Source: Piromyces finnis (taxonomy: Eukaryota > Neocallimastigomycota > Neocallimastigomycetes > Neocallimastigales > Neocallimastigaceae). From it: 64,000 nt of DNA. Location: assembly GCA_002104945.1 (NCBI GenBank), contig MCFH01000010.1, forward strand, positions 620,001 through 684,000, given 5' to 3'. Positions 42,723-56,592 of the stretch are shown piece by piece; the stretch's first letter is position 1, and each line of letters starts with the position of its first letter. The notes under the pieces are model-generated. The model was not told the origin of the DNA. It ran no database searches and was given only the letters and a program-made list of their open reading frames with translations. The position numbers and the translations under genes were made by a program.

Positions 42723-43942
42723 ATGGAAAAGACAGATAGAGAAACTCAAGTAAAAACTTTTTTACCAATATTGCAAAAATCATTAGTCAGCAATGACCGA
42801 GAAATATTTGATCAATGTATGGAAATTAAAAATAAAAAAATTATTATTGGAATAATTAAATTATTATTAAAAACAGAAGTTATATCTTTAACAAAAAAAT
42901 TAATTACTTCTATTGAAAAAGAACCAAATAGAGGTAATGCATCAGAATGGTTAAGAATAACATTATTAATTCATACACCAATATTATTGAAGGTATAAAA
43001 CTATATTTGTTTAAGAGCTTTTATTATTTATTTTTTATAATAAATGGGATTAAATCATTAAAATTCATTTTATAATTTTAAATAATTTTCTTTCATATGA
43101 TTATTCAAATAATATATATATAAATATAAATTAATAAAAAATATTTATTAGAATTTCGTTAAATATTATTTCAAAATTAAAATTTAATTAAATTATTATT
43201 ATTAATGTTAGTTTTAAAAAAATACTAATCTAAAAAATTTTGTTATTATATAATTATATAATTTCATAATATATAATATATATGTTTCTATTTATATTTA
43301 TATTTCATAATCAATACATCAAAATTTAGAATAGAGAAGTTGTATTTAGACTTGATGATTTATTTAATAAAATTAATAATGGTAACAATACAATTGGTAA
43401 AATACTTCAACTTTCTGGTCGTCTTGATATGATGAATATTCAAGTAATTAAATAATTATATTTTATAATTTTTGTATGTAATAAATAATGAATTAATTAA
43501 TTTTATATTAATTTATAAATGATTGCTATTCAATGATTTATATACAGATTAATTCAAGAAAGAATAATTCAAATGAAGATGGTAATTTATTAAAAATTAA
43601 ATATTACTAAATATAATTATACTTTATAATGAATAATATTATTTTTATATATCAATTTTTAATAACTTTTTTAATTTTATTTTTAATTATAATAATAAAA
43701 GATGTTGAGGAGGATGAAGAGGAAGAAAGCGAATCTTCTGAAAGTGATTCTGATTCTGAATCTGATGAAGAAAAGGAATACAATATGTATGAAGACGAAG
43801 ACGAAGATGAAGATGAAGATAATGAAGATGATGAAAGTGAAGATTCAGATGAAGAAAAGGATAAGAAAAAGAATGAAATTGTAGATGATGTATTTGGTGT
43901 TACAGATTTCTCATTCTTAGATGAAATTAAACAACAAAAATA
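42723..43942 (+). CDS. Stand-alone Utp12-domain protein (UTP5/WDR43-like C-terminus)
   Basis: ATG at 42723. Exon 1 encodes helices typical of the Utp12 domain: FLPILQKSLVSNDREIFDQC, KIIIGIIKLLLKTEVISLTK, KLITSIEKEP, ASEWLRITLLIHTPILLK. Exon 2 (about 43330-43443) continues with VVFRLDDLFNKINNGN and IGKILQLSGRLDMMNIQ. After small exons comes a Glu/Asp/Ser tail (EEDEEEESESSESDSDSESD) ending in DVFGVTDFSFLDEIKQQK, stop 43940-43942. In WDR43/Utp5 the same helices and acidic tail follow an N-terminal WD40 propeller; here no propeller is encoded and the protein is only about 230 residues. Utp12-domain proteins build UTP-A/UTP-B of the small-subunit processome in the nucleolus. Utp8/Utp9-like or NOL11-like assignments are alternatives. 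Confidence 0.72.
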
Positions 43943-44755
43943 AAAATGAGAATATTAAAATTAGAATAACAATACATAATATATATATCACTATTGGAAC
44001 CTAAATATTGTATTCAGTCTATTTTTTCCATTTTATTTTAAAAAAGAAATACAATTAAAATTGTCATATTCTAATCTTGTAATAGTTACATTCTTATTTA
44101 TAAATTCAATAACTAGTACAAAGTAATTTATTTATTTATTTATTATTGTTTTTTTCTTTTAATATAAAATATTAGTTGTATTTCTTTCTTTTTTTCTTTA
44201 TTTTAAAAAAAATTTATATATTTTACCAATAAACAGTTTAAAATATCAGAATAAATAAAATCAAGTATAATATATAAAGTTAATATGTATACATTAGATA
44301 AGAACTCTTCATAAAAACATAATTATTATTAATAAAATATAGAGAAGATATTAAATTTAATTTTCATTTATTATAAATAAAACAAATATATACATTTTAA
44401 ATTTTTTATGAAGTGTATAAATATAAATAATTTCATAAAAAATTTATTTTATTATTAATTTTGGTTTTATATATATTTGAATTCCATTACTTAATTTCAA
44501 TTTATATTAATAGAGTAATAGCTTTCTAATGAGATAAATAAATAAATAAAATGGTGTTCGAAAGGGGTAGTGTGAAATAATGAAGAATATGTTAATTATT
44601 ATATTAAGTTATATTATTGTAAAATTGTATAAATAATAATAATAATATTATTTATTATTATGAGTATAAAAATTTTAATTTTATAGGATATATCAAAGTT
44701 ATCAAGCAATAATGTATATGCTTTTAATTATTATAATTATATTTCCAATTGACAT
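43943..44755. other. Convergent spacer, Utp12 gene to PIP5K
   Basis: 813 bp AT-rich. The only less biased patch (about 44545-44580) shows no frame. It holds both 3' ends. Confidence 0.6.
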
Positions 44756-47639
44756 TTAATTTTTCTTTAGTCTATTTTGAAGTTGTTTTGGATTTGGTTT
44801 TAAATTTTTAAGTCTATTTACTTTTAAATCTTGACCAATTGAATTTTTTATGAAATCTAAAAACCGTTTTGAGTAAAACGATGGATTAACAGAAGAAATA
44901 TTTTTCTTTTTGATATTAATAAAACAATTAGATTAATATATTATTATAAATCAAATATACATTGGATATATATAATTTTTAATTATTACGTTACCTTATT
45001 ATTTATTATGGATTTACAAAGATACTCCAATTTTTTCTTCATATTATAGCTTGTAAAAATATCGATAATACCTAGAAAATAAATTTCTTGTAATTCTTTA
45101 TTGTTTTCATCAGTTGCTCTAAAACCTCCATCATCATGATTAAATATAAAATGCTTTTTACTATTTTTATTCATTAATTGTAATAATGATGATAAGTAAG
45201 AAAATTATAATAATAATAATAAAATTATTAATTATTACAATATTTATAATGATAAATAATTGACTATAATATATTATATAAAATATTATAAAAATTACTG
45301 TTTAGGATTAAAATCAGGCAATGTTGAGTTAGATGTTTCGAGAGATACTGGTTCTGTCTCAGCAATTGCTCTAGCAAGAGCTATAGCCATGGGATCTTTT
45401 TTACTTTTTCTTTTTGAATCTCTCTTATTATTCAGTGACTCAGGATTAGGTTCAATAATTGAGAGTGTACTATCTCTAATATTATCTTTGTTTCCTTTAT
45501 TTAAGTTATGACAACCTACTAATAAAGAATAATCCATAACATTATTTTCAGCTAAAAATTTAACATCTTTTTCTAATTGTCTTATTAATATATCTGATTT
45601 TTCCTTCCCTAGATATATTTTTCTTTCTTTTTTAACCCAATTAAGATCCTTTAATATAATTAATTTATTAATATTCTGCATTTTTTCGCTTGTGTATCTT
45701 CCTACTAATGAACCCTTTTATATTTAAAAATAATTTTATGTTAATTTCAAATTAATCAAAAGTTATGTAACTAAATATATTTTTACTAGCATTATATAGT
45801 AATCATTACTTTTAAATCATATTTTTCATGAATATCTTTATCTGGTGGGAATATATTTTCCATTATAATAAAATGTATTTTTTTGCCATGTTGAATCTTA
45901 ACTCTATGTAACCCAAATATTTTACAAATTAAAGTATTTGGATTCTTTTTTAAATAAAAATAATAATTTTTCAAAATTTTTAAAAGATATTTATGTTCTG
46001 TATGATGAACTGTTTTAATAATATAACGATAGTCTTGTGAATAATAAAAGAAACTTCCACTTTTTCCTGGTGAATCAATCTCAGTTAACATATATTTACC
46101 TGTCAATGAAATCTATCAATATAATTAATATAAATGTTTAGAATTTAATATTTTAAACGGTTTTTATAATTATTTACTAATTTTTGTAATGTATAATAAT
46201 ATATTTTATTTATTTTTTAAAATAAACTTTTACATACTAAGTATTCTTCTGAACTAATTTTACATATTTCACGAATTGACTTAAAAACTCTTGGTGCATA
46301 ATCCTTAAATTTATAATAATATTTTGATGATGGTAATAATTCATTATTATATCTATTATATTTGAAATTATTTTTTAAAATATGGAAAATCAATATTTAT
46401 ATTTATTGAAAAATTAATATTTTTACTTATTAGTAACTTTAATTATATAAATAGATATATATATATTTAAAATTTCTTACACGTCCAATGCAATTTTATG
46501 TTTAGCTTTAAAGTCTTTTAAGTATATCTCTCTATGAGTACTTGCATTACATCTTTGCACCTTTAAATATAAATAAAGATTATAATAAACATGATTTTTT
46601 AATAAAATTAATATTATTATTTAAAAAAACATTAAGATTTATTTAATTTAATTTAGATAATACATACTGAATAACGAATACCATTTAACATATCTAACAT
46701 TAAAATGTAGTGAACATGATCTTTTTTAATTGGGGTGCCTATTATGTTTTCAATGGCTTTAGATTGCTTTTTTAAAGAATGTCCTTTAGTAATTGATAGA
46801 CTTGAAATAGATAATTTCTGTCCCTCATCTTTTTTAAAATTTGTTTTATTATTATTTTCATTATTCATTAAATGATTGGGAATTTGTTGATTATAGGAGG
46901 TAAAATCTTTCGATGAGTTTCTTGATTTGTATATTTTATTAAAAGAAATTGAATTTATATTTATATCATTTTCTTTTTTAGCATGTTTTTTTTTCTTCAA
47001 TTTCGTTGATTCTTTGCTGGTTAGAGCATTTATATTTTTAGGAGCCAAGGTTAAAATTGATGTTGAACTTTTTAATGAGGTAATAGATTTCTTCTTTCCT
47101 TCTGTTGGTTGTGAAGTACTAGTTTTTCCGGTTTGAAATGTATTCACTGAATTAAACGATGTATCAGATGAATGACTAAAAGCAGTTTTAAATGAACTTA
47201 TTGAATTACGATTTAAATGTAAACCTTTGAAAACATCATTTTGTGTGATAGTATTTTCTCTATCCATATCACTATTTAGGCTAATTCTATCTTCTATTTC
47301 AATTATTTCATTACTTTCTTTTGCATTATAATATATACTTTTTCTTTTTTTATTTGAATTTGACTTTATAGTACCACAAGAATCTATAGTATTTGAATTT
47401 CTTACTAAGGTAGAATCACTATCATTTAGTACATTAAGACTATTTATATTGTTTAATTTTATTTTAACATTTTCATTATTTATATTTGATTCTTTATTAT
47501 TTAATGATTTAAAATTATCTTCATTTTCATTTTTATCAAAATATCTACTTGAAGTTGATGAATTTAAATTTTTTTCTCTATTAAATATAATATCAACATC
47601 CAAATTTGAATTACTTTTATTATGAACCTTTGAAGTCAT
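44756..47639 (-). CDS. MSS4: Phosphatidylinositol-4-phosphate 5-kinase
   Basis: ATG at 47639. The first exon (to about 46670) gives about 320 residues of Ser/Asn/Lys-rich disordered extension. The PIPK domain then begins at [16 protein letters not shown]. Later exons give [74 protein letters not shown] (catalytic Lys), [64 protein letters not shown] (catalytic loop), a Ser/Lys-rich insert, and [20 protein letters not shown] (metal-binding IID plus specificity loop). The end is [20 protein letters not shown], with a stop at 44758-44756. All motifs of type I PIPKs are present. It makes PI(4,5)P2 at the plasma membrane. In yeast, Mss4 supports actin organisation and the cell-wall pathway. Confidence 0.93.
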
Positions 47640-49719
47640 TTCTAATTTTAAATATTAATTTTTAGGATATGCTTATATATATTTAATTATTTAATTATTT
47701 TATTTAACTTTTTCTTTTAAATATATTATTTCATTGACCATATCTTTTTCTTTTCTTTTTTTTTAAAAAAAAAAAAAAGTTTAATATAAAAATAAATTGT
47801 ATTGCTTTTTTATTTAAATTATAATTCTGAAAATTATTGTTTTAATTGAAATTACTATATGATGATAAAGATTTTTATAGAATTATATTTTTATTTTTTA
47901 TGAATCAATTGCTTTGTTTTTATCCTTTTATTTTATGTAATTATTATTCTATTTTTTTCTCTTCGAAAATCCTTTTTGTAAAATAGAATTTCATATAAAA
48001 ATATTTTTGATTTAATATCTATTTAGTATTTTATTATAAAATAATAAATTTTAAATAACTTTTTTTAATTATATTAATTATTTCATTTATAATTTTATAT
48101 AATATCAAATTTTTTAAACAACAGCAACACAACAATAAATAATAACCAAATATATATATATATATATATATAATTGAATATATAATCTTACAAATAATAA
48201 AAATAATCAATTTTGATTTAAACCCCTATATTTAATATTTCTTTTTTTGAACAATACTTAGCAAAAAAATAAAAAAAAAAAAAAGAAAAAGAAAAAAAAT
48301 TGAAAAGAACTAATTTATGGTTTATTAAAAAAAAATATTATTTAGATTTATTCTTTATTTACTCAAAATTATTGATTATTTTTTTTTGGTTAACAATATT
48401 ATAAATAATAGAGATTATATTTTAGTTACCTTTTAATTATTTAAATATTTTATGAAATATAAAAATATAACCATAACAAATTATTATATAATAAATAATT
48501 CTTCAAAAATATATACATATATAAATATTTATATTTATATAAATTAGCATATCAAAAATATGTGTAACATATAAAACTTTATTTCTAATAAATTTTAAAA
48601 ATGTTGCACATAATAATAATAATAATGATTATTAATATAGTAAACTTATATAATACTTATAATTCTTTTAAGTAAAAGCAAAAACATCTTAAAAATTATT
48701 GTGAAATTTTAAAAATCCTAAAAGTAAAAAAAAAAATATAATGTAGAATTAATATATTATCAATTGATTTTATTTATTATTTAATATATAATTTCAATTA
48801 GTAATGAAAATTACTATTCATTCATATTTAAATACATTTAATATTATTTAATGTATATATAAAAAGGTATATTATTATTGAGATATTTAAAAGTAGATAA
48901 TAATAATAATTATCAACCTATTTTTAATTATTAAAACCTATCACTATTTGTTATTTTTTAAAATTAAAGAAATTAAACCGTATATATAATTTTTTTTTTA
49001 TTAACTTATTTTATATACCAATGACAATTATTATAACCATTCTGGTGTAATAATTTATTTTAAATAAAACTATTAAAAATAGATTCATACATTTTGCTTT
49101 TTTCTATATTTATTTTTCAATTATGTAGAATAGATTATTTATAATTATAAATTATTGGTAAAAATTATTATTATTTTTTTGTATAATTCCACTTTTTTTA
49201 TGGTGTATTATTATTTATTGAATAAAAAAAAGCAAGAAAGAAATTAACACATTTATTGAGCTATAAAAAATACTATTATCATAAAAGTTTATCTTCCTGT
49301 TATGAAGAACACATTTTCAGTAATACAAAATCATACTTAAATAATAAATTTTGTATTTTTAGTTTTTTAAATTTCATTATTTGTTTTTAGTAAATATAAA
49401 AAGTATATTTATTTTACATCTTTCATATATATAAACTTTTATGTTGAGAGAATAAACATTTTATAGAGAAAAATATCGAATCAGTATTAAAGTATATAAT
49501 TAATTTTCAAAATTTCATATTTTAATTAAATATAGAAATTCTTTTGTATTTATTTATTTAAAGATTATATTATATATTTTTGAAATTATTATATTACTTA
49601 GTTTATATAAAAATGATATAACAGGATTATTAAAAATATATATTAAATAAATTTCATAGTCAAATCTCGAACTTGTGTATATATTTTCATTTTGAAAGCT
49701 TGTTAAAAATTTTGTTAAA
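47640..49719. promoter_or_regulatory. Long divergent spacer, PIP5K to divergent kinase
   Basis: 2.1 kb with no gene, T/A runs at 47752-47778 and an AT repeat at 48150-48172. It holds both promoters. Confidence 0.5.
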
Positions 49720-52700
49720 ATGGAAAAAATAAATAATTTTGTTTCTAATTTTGACTTGAATAACAATAATACTGACAAGGAATATATTAATAACAATAAT
49801 GGCAACAACAATAATATTTATAATGATAATCAAAAGAAAAGTAACAATCCATTTTTAAAAATAGAAAATAATTCGAAAAAATCTGCTCTTCAATCGAAAT
49901 CTCTGAAAAATGAAATTAAAAATTTAAATTTTATTGATGTGACTAAAAATAATGTTAATGAAAATAATAATAGATATGCAATATCTTATCCAAGCCCGTC
50001 ATTAAGCAACTCAAATTTAAATAATAATATTATTAATTTTAACGATACCCATCCAAATAGCATTCATAATCCTTATATTTTCAATAATAAATTAAACAAA
50101 AGAAATACAATAGATTCATTTTTAAATTTTAGGCATAATTCATATCCTTCCTCTAATATCAATTTTAATATCAGTGATGATGATGATAATGAAAATGGAA
50201 ATTTTAATAATGATAAAATTAAGAATAATTTAATAAATGAAATAAAATTTAATAATAGTTCGAATGCTAGCCTATTTAATAATGATAACAAAAGTATTAA
50301 TAACTTATTAAATGTAAAGTATAATAATGAGGAAATACAAGAATTTTCTAATGAAAAACTAAATTCATTACTATATACAACAACATCTAATATTTCCATT
50401 AATGAAAAAGGAAATAATGACAATCAACTAGAAGAGACCATTAGTTCTTCATTAATAAATAAATCATCGAGAAATATAAGTGATATCAATTCGGTTATTC
50501 ATTCAAACCAATCCTTAAAGCATAATAATAGTGATAATAATTCAAATATTACAATTACAAGCATAGAAAATAAAAATAAAGTAATGGCTAAAAATAGATC
50601 AAATGAAATAGATACATTAAAAATAGAAGAAAAGGAATATCAGCATATACCATTAAAACAGTTTTATAAAAATACGTTATCAACTAAACCAGTAGATTTA
50701 AATATAAATAAGAATAATGAAATTAAAAGTGGTTTAAATAGTCCAAGAAGTATTAACAGCAATAGAAATATCAATTCAAACAGTTATAAAAGTAATATAA
50801 ATAATGATAATATATTATCTACATCAAATTTAAATTCAGTTAGTAATAAACTATTAAATCAAGATATCATATCTACTACTGAGAAAAAAGAAATTAGTAT
50901 TTTTTGTTCTCATAATAAATATTCATTCTCAAGTTGTAGTACAAACCCATTTGAATACAATAGTAAATATATCAACACAAATGATAATGATCAAGAAAAT
51001 AATAATAGTAATAGTAATAGTAATAATAATAGTAGTAGTAGTAGTAGTAATAATAGTAGTAGTAGTAGTAGTAATAGTAATAATAATAGTAATAGTAATA
51101 GTAATAGCAATAGCAATAGTAATAGTAATAGCAATAGCAATAGTAATAGTAATAGCAATAGCAATAGTAATAGTAATAGTAATAGTAATAGTAATAGTAA
51201 TAGTAATAGTAATAGTAATAATAGTAGTAGTAGTAATAATAATAATAATAACAATAATAATAACAATAATAATAATAATAATAATAACAACAACAATAAT
51301 AATAATAATAATAACAATAATAATAATACCAATAATAATAATAAAGATAAAAATAAAAATAAAGGAAAAAAGAAAATAAAAAGCTTTGAAAATGGATATG
51401 AAAAAATGGATGATGATGATAATGAATTTATTGGAGTTGAAATAAAAGAAAACGAGGAAAATGTAAAATCAAAAATATCACCAATAAATAATAGTGCTAT
51501 ATATCCTTCAGAGCGTAAAGGTTCTATTGGATCAGATTTAATTAGATATACAAATCCATTTATAAATCATAATAATAGTCCATATTTAGGAAATAGTTCG
51601 TTTACAAGTGATAAATTTAATGCAATTAAAACAGATCAATATTCTTTTAATTCATCTAGTGGATGTTTGAACTATAAAAGAAGTAATTATAGTAATAGTA
51701 ATTTTATGGAAAAAAAAAATTCACTCAACCCTATAAATACCAATTTAAATAATTTATCTTCATTAACATCAAAAAATTATGAAATGATAAATCAATTAAC
51801 AACTTTATCAACCGAATCAATGTCATCCCATAGTGATATGGTGTATTCAGATTCACCATATTTTGATAGTGACTATTCTAACCTTCAAACTGTAAATTTA
51901 TTATCAAGTTCTAAAGACAATTTAAGAAATATACATGAAGATAATGAAATTGAAAGAAAAAAAATGATTAATTCTAAATATGATAATATAAAGATAAATA
52001 CTCTACTTTCCTCTCCTTCAAATACAACTGAAAATGAAACAACAACTAATAGTACTATTGATACTGATATTGGCAATGTGGTGCAAGAGAATGTTGAGTG
52101 TGATAGCCAGGTGGATTTAAATACTTCAAAAGTTGTTTTGAATGACATTGATCAAAAAAAATTAAAAACAAAATCTAGACATTATTCATTTACTACTTAT
52201 AAATCAAATATTGATGTAAATAATTCACCTTTCAGTAATACAAATAATCAATCTATATTACATAAAACATATAAAGGTGTTCGAAAGGTTATCCGTTTTT
52301 GCTTTTGTTGTCAATGTTGCACGTCTGATACTTCTAGTTACTATGGCAGTACAATGATTAAGGTAAATGAATGTGGTTTGAAAAAGAAAGATAAGGATAA
52401 CTATCATGATAAAAAAGAATTAATAGAATGTGAGGCTTTAGAAGATAGTGGTCTTTATGATAGCAAAGAATATATCAATTCTTATGAACGATTAAATGAA
52501 CCAATAGATTATATTTCAATGACATCTTCAAAAAAATATTCAAAAAAGCCAAAAAAGGATTCTGGAAATGGATTTATATTTACAAAAAAGAAGAATCATC
52601 GGTTTAAATTTTTTAAAAAATACAATAATAAAAAAGAATCTTCCCCACAACAATTCATTACTCAATCTAAATTTAACCCTTCTTCAATATATGATGACAA

Positions 52701-55061
52701 TAGTAATGCTACAATATTGTCAATGAACTCCTTTATTGCTATAAATAATGGAAGTGATGATAATAAAAAAGTGAGTAGCATGTTTACAACAAATCCATTT
52801 AAAGGTAATGTAATTAGAGATGAAGAAAAATTAACAAAACAGCAATTAAAAGAAAAGAAAAAGGAAGAGAAAAGAAATCGTTTAATTGAAAAAGAAATAA
52901 GAGAAGCCGAACGTAAATATATGAAAGAGGAAAAACGTAAAGAAAAGAAAAAAAAGGGGAAGTTCATTAAAGCATTCCATAATAAAGGAAAAGAAAATGA
53001 AGAAAAATTAAGGCTTCGTATGGAAAAAAGAAGAGTATCTGTAATTTCTGATTCTATCTCTAAAGAGGAAAACAATAATATTATGAAAAGCACTGAAATA
53101 TTGATATTTAATAATGTAATGAATGTATTTAATAAAACTATTCATGAAATGATACCAAAAGAATTGAATGATAAATATTTCTTTACTGGTCTTTTAGGTT
53201 GGGGTGGAAATGGTTATGTTGCAGCTGCTATTTTAAGAGAAACAGGTATGCCAGTAAGTATTAAATTCATAACTAGAAGATGTGTAGATAAAACAAGTCT
53301 GGTATATAATACTCGTTTTAAGAATGGTTATCCCTATGAAGCTAACATTATGGAAAATATTAATCATCCAAATATTGAAAAAATATATGATATATTTGAT
53401 GACGATGAATATTTCTATTTGGTTTTAGAAAGAATAGGTAATAATATTGAAGAAAACCAACAACTTAAGGAAAACTTCATTATACCATTTCTTTCAAGGA
53501 AAGTTAATGATTTTCAAGAAGGAACAGAAGTTTTTAATACTAATGTAGAAACCACTCTTAAAAATCCTAATACAGAAAGTAATCATACTAAAACAAATAA
53601 TGATACCAGTACCAAATATTATTTAAATGAATCTAAATTAGATTCATCGACAATATCACTCACAGACTCAAAAGGTAATATATTACTAATATATTATTTA
53701 ATTTTATTTTATTTAATTTAATTTTTATATCATTTATTAATTAATAAAATTTTCCAAAAAAAATAACAGATAAAATCAAAAATCAAAATAAAGCATCTTA
53801 TAATAACCCAGTTATAAATAATATTGAAATTATAAATACAATAATTCCAGAAGATGAAAGTTATGATTATCATAATGTATATTCAAATACAAAGAAAAAT
53901 GATTTATTAAGTGATTTAAAGCTTAAGAAATCTCAAAAGGAACATAAAGTGAATAAAACAAGAAGTACAGATTTATTATTGGATGATGATTATACAACAG
54001 ATTCATTCTCATTTAATCAAGGTGAAAGAAATGATTCTGAATCCTCATCTCCAATGGAAGAATCATCACAAAGTTCAACTGTAACCTCTGTGATTAACTG
54101 TAACGAAAATGATCCTAGTTTTAATTTTAAATTTTATTACATTAATTTATTTAAGAACATAGCATTAAGAGATTATAAAAATATTCAACCGCCTTTTGAA
54201 AAATTAACAAAACCAATTAATAATCATACTAGTGATCTTTCCAACTTTATTATTAAAAATAAGGGACATATTTCTTATGAAATAAAACAGTCTATTTTAC
54301 ATCAATTAGCAGAAGCACATAAAGTTTTACATGATAAAAAAATTAATTATTTAGATTACAAACCGGAAAATATTTTGATTGAATATAAGAGTAAAGAGGA
54401 GTATCAATTAAAACTAATTGATTTTGGAATGGCGCATAAATGGCTCTCCGAATCCTATCCTTCTTTAGATCGTTTAATGAAAAAATTAAATCAACCAAGC
54501 GTCAATGGAGAAGAGGATGACAATATTTCTATTGAGGAAGATATGGAAAAAGATGTATTTGTTCAATATGGTACAAAGGAAGCCTCAGCTCCTGAAATTC
54601 TAATGGAAAATTGTTATAATGGGCCTGAAGCAGATATATGGGTAAGTATAATACCAATATATTAATAAAAAATTTTAAAATTACTTTTATGTAGAAAATG
54701 TAGATTGATTTTTATATATTTCTATTAAATACATATTAATTTAGGCCTTAGGGTTAATTTTCTACTATGTATGTACAGAAGGGAAAAAGCCATTTAGTAC
54801 TTTAAAAGATATTGTTACAAGTGATGTTTATTTCCCCGATTTTATTAATAATAATAATAGTAAGTTATTAAAAATAAATATAATAACTATAAGGTGTTTT
54901 ATAAATAATTAAAAAAATTTTTTTTCTGTTCTTTCTTAAAAAAATATTTAGGATATTTAAATTTAAAGAATCTTATTTTAAAAATGCTAAATAAAAATTA
55001 TAAAGAGCGTATCACAATCTATGAAGTTTGTGAACATCCTTTCTTTACCAACACATATTAA
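49720..55061 (+). CDS. Large Asn/Ser-rich protein kinase with split, divergent catalytic domain
   Basis: Four exons (49720-53674, 53770-54641, 54745-54859, 54952-55061) join to 1683 residues. The first 1130 or so are Asn/Ser-rich disorder, with an (AGY)n-coded Ser-Asn then poly-Asn tract (residues about 427-540) and a Lys/Glu helix. A Cys cluster (FCFCCQCC) lies near residue 865. The kinase N-lobe has FFTGLLGWGGNGYVAAAI and PVSIKFITRR (beta3 Lys), then NIMENINHPNIEKIYDIF and YFYLVLERI. About 230 residues of disorder follow before the C-lobe: SNFIIKNKGHISYEIKQSIL, INYLDYKPENIL (HRD is YLD), KLIDFGMAHKW, YGTKEASAPEIL, GPEADIW, ALGLIFYYVCTEGKKPF and ERITIYEVCEHPFF. Asp, Asn and DFG are kept, so activity is plausible. 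The subfamily is not recognised. Confidence 0.82.
51001..51341. repeat. (AGT/AAT/AGC)n coding microsatellite
   Basis: About 340 bases of trinucleotide repeat inside the kinase CDS: AAT-AGT/AGC alternation, then AAT/AAC. It gives Ser-Asn then poly-Asn in the sense frame, poly-Leu on the minus strand and Ile/Val in the +1 frame. Only the sense frame belongs to a gene. Confidence 0.95.
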
Positions 55062-55425
55062 TAGATTTTTTTTTTCCTTTTTTTTTTAATATCTATTAAT
55101 TTGTATATATATTCAATATAGTAATTAATATATATTTGTAATTTATTTATTATTATTTTATTATTATTATTATTTAATAATAATAACAGTTCTGATAAAA
55201 AATAATTTTAATATAATAAATAAGATACCCTTTTTTTTTTTTTTTTTTTTTTTTTTAATAAAATATTAAACAAAAACCATTTTTAGGGGAAAAAAAAAAA
55301 AAATATATATATATATATATATAAATTACTAAATGGTAACAATTAAAAATAAAAAATAAATAAATAAAAATAATAAATTATAATATTATAATAAAAAAAA
55401 AAAAAATAAAGTTGCATAATAATTT
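55062..55425. other. AT-rich 3' flank of the kinase gene
   Basis: T24 run at about 55231-55256, A-runs, and an AT dinucleotide tract at about 55304-55322. Nothing coding. Confidence 0.6.
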
Positions 55426-55429
55426 GATG

Positions 55430-55880
55430 AATTCTGTAATTTACACTAATTTAAACTATGAGAGCTATTTCCACATAATAAATAAAATGTATTAAAATCT
55501 AGAACATCAAGTTTGATTCCCACGAGTTCTTTATGATTTCATTCATTGAACTACTAATATTGAACCCTTTGTACAGAACATTAGGAATGTTAATTCCATC
55601 AAAAAGGAATATACAAATATAATTAAAAAAAAATAAATTTTCTTTCTTCTTTTTAAAAAGTAAATAAGTGATAAAACATATTTATATGTTTATTATGGAA
55701 AAAAGGAAAAAGATACTCAAGAAAACTGAGTAAAGAACATTCTAAACTTCAAAGATGAAAAGATTGTTCATCATTACCGCAACTTGAACAGACATAAGTC
55801 AGTCAGGAGTTACGTAGCACTATTATTAACAATAGCAATTCTGGTAGTGTTAATAATAGACTTTTATGAGTATATATTTT
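55430..55880 (+). pseudogene. Small decayed coding fragment
   Basis: Less AT-biased than its flanks. About 55500-55625 reads FPRVLYDFIH, stop, TTNIEPFVQNIRNVNSIKKE. About 55710-55865 reads RYSRKLSKEHSKLQR, stop, KDCSSLPQLEQT, stop, VSQELRSTIINNSNSGSVNN. Stops interrupt both and no family is recognised. It may be part of a dead element or gene copy. Confidence 0.4.
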
Positions 55881-56592
55881 TCTTATAAATAGTAATATAA
55901 TGAAAATTATATATCAGAACTTCCAGTAACATTTGGTAAACTCAAAAACCTCAACAGATTGTAATTATAAAAAAAATTAATAATCAGTAATAAACATATA
56001 TTATATATATATTATTGTCGTTTTTACTGCAGCCTCTATTTATATTTCAAAATATATATATTAACATTGGTTTAAATAGCCTGAATTTGTTCCAGAAATT
56101 TTATTTAAAATATCTGTAAATATCTGTAAATATTCGTTAAGTTAAAAAAAAAAAAAATTATATTTAATTTGCTAAATAAATTTAGATTTTTTATTAAATT
56201 TATTAAATTATATGAAAATAATGAGTTTAATAAAATTACACCTTTATCTAAATCTATTTAAAATATTGGAAATTTTAAATAATATATATATTTTTTTCTT
56301 TTACCTTTTACACTATTACTATTTTAAGCTTTTTGATAAATATATATGTGCTTATTATTTACAATATAAAGAGTATCTACGCACATATATTTTATGTAAT
56401 AATATAATACAATTTTAGTATAAAAAATTGAACGAAAATTTAATAATTTAATCTATATTACATTAAGTACATTAAGTATAATTAAATATAATAAAAAATT
56501 TTTAACATATAAAAGAAGAAAAAAGGTACTATATATAATCAAAATAAAATATAATTAAAGAAGTATTACACAATAAATATCAATAAATAATA
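55881..56592. other. AT-rich spacer 3' of the HTH gene
   Basis: A 68-codon Leu/Ile/Tyr ORF at 56212-56418 is judged AT noise. No other feature. Confidence 0.5.

Noticed and set aside
50991..51332. 113-residue poly-Leu ORF on the minus strand
   Set aside because: It is the complement of the AAY/AGY coding repeat in the kinase gene.
50951..51379. 142-residue Ile/Val-rich ORF on the plus strand
   Set aside because: Out-of-frame reading of the same trinucleotide array.
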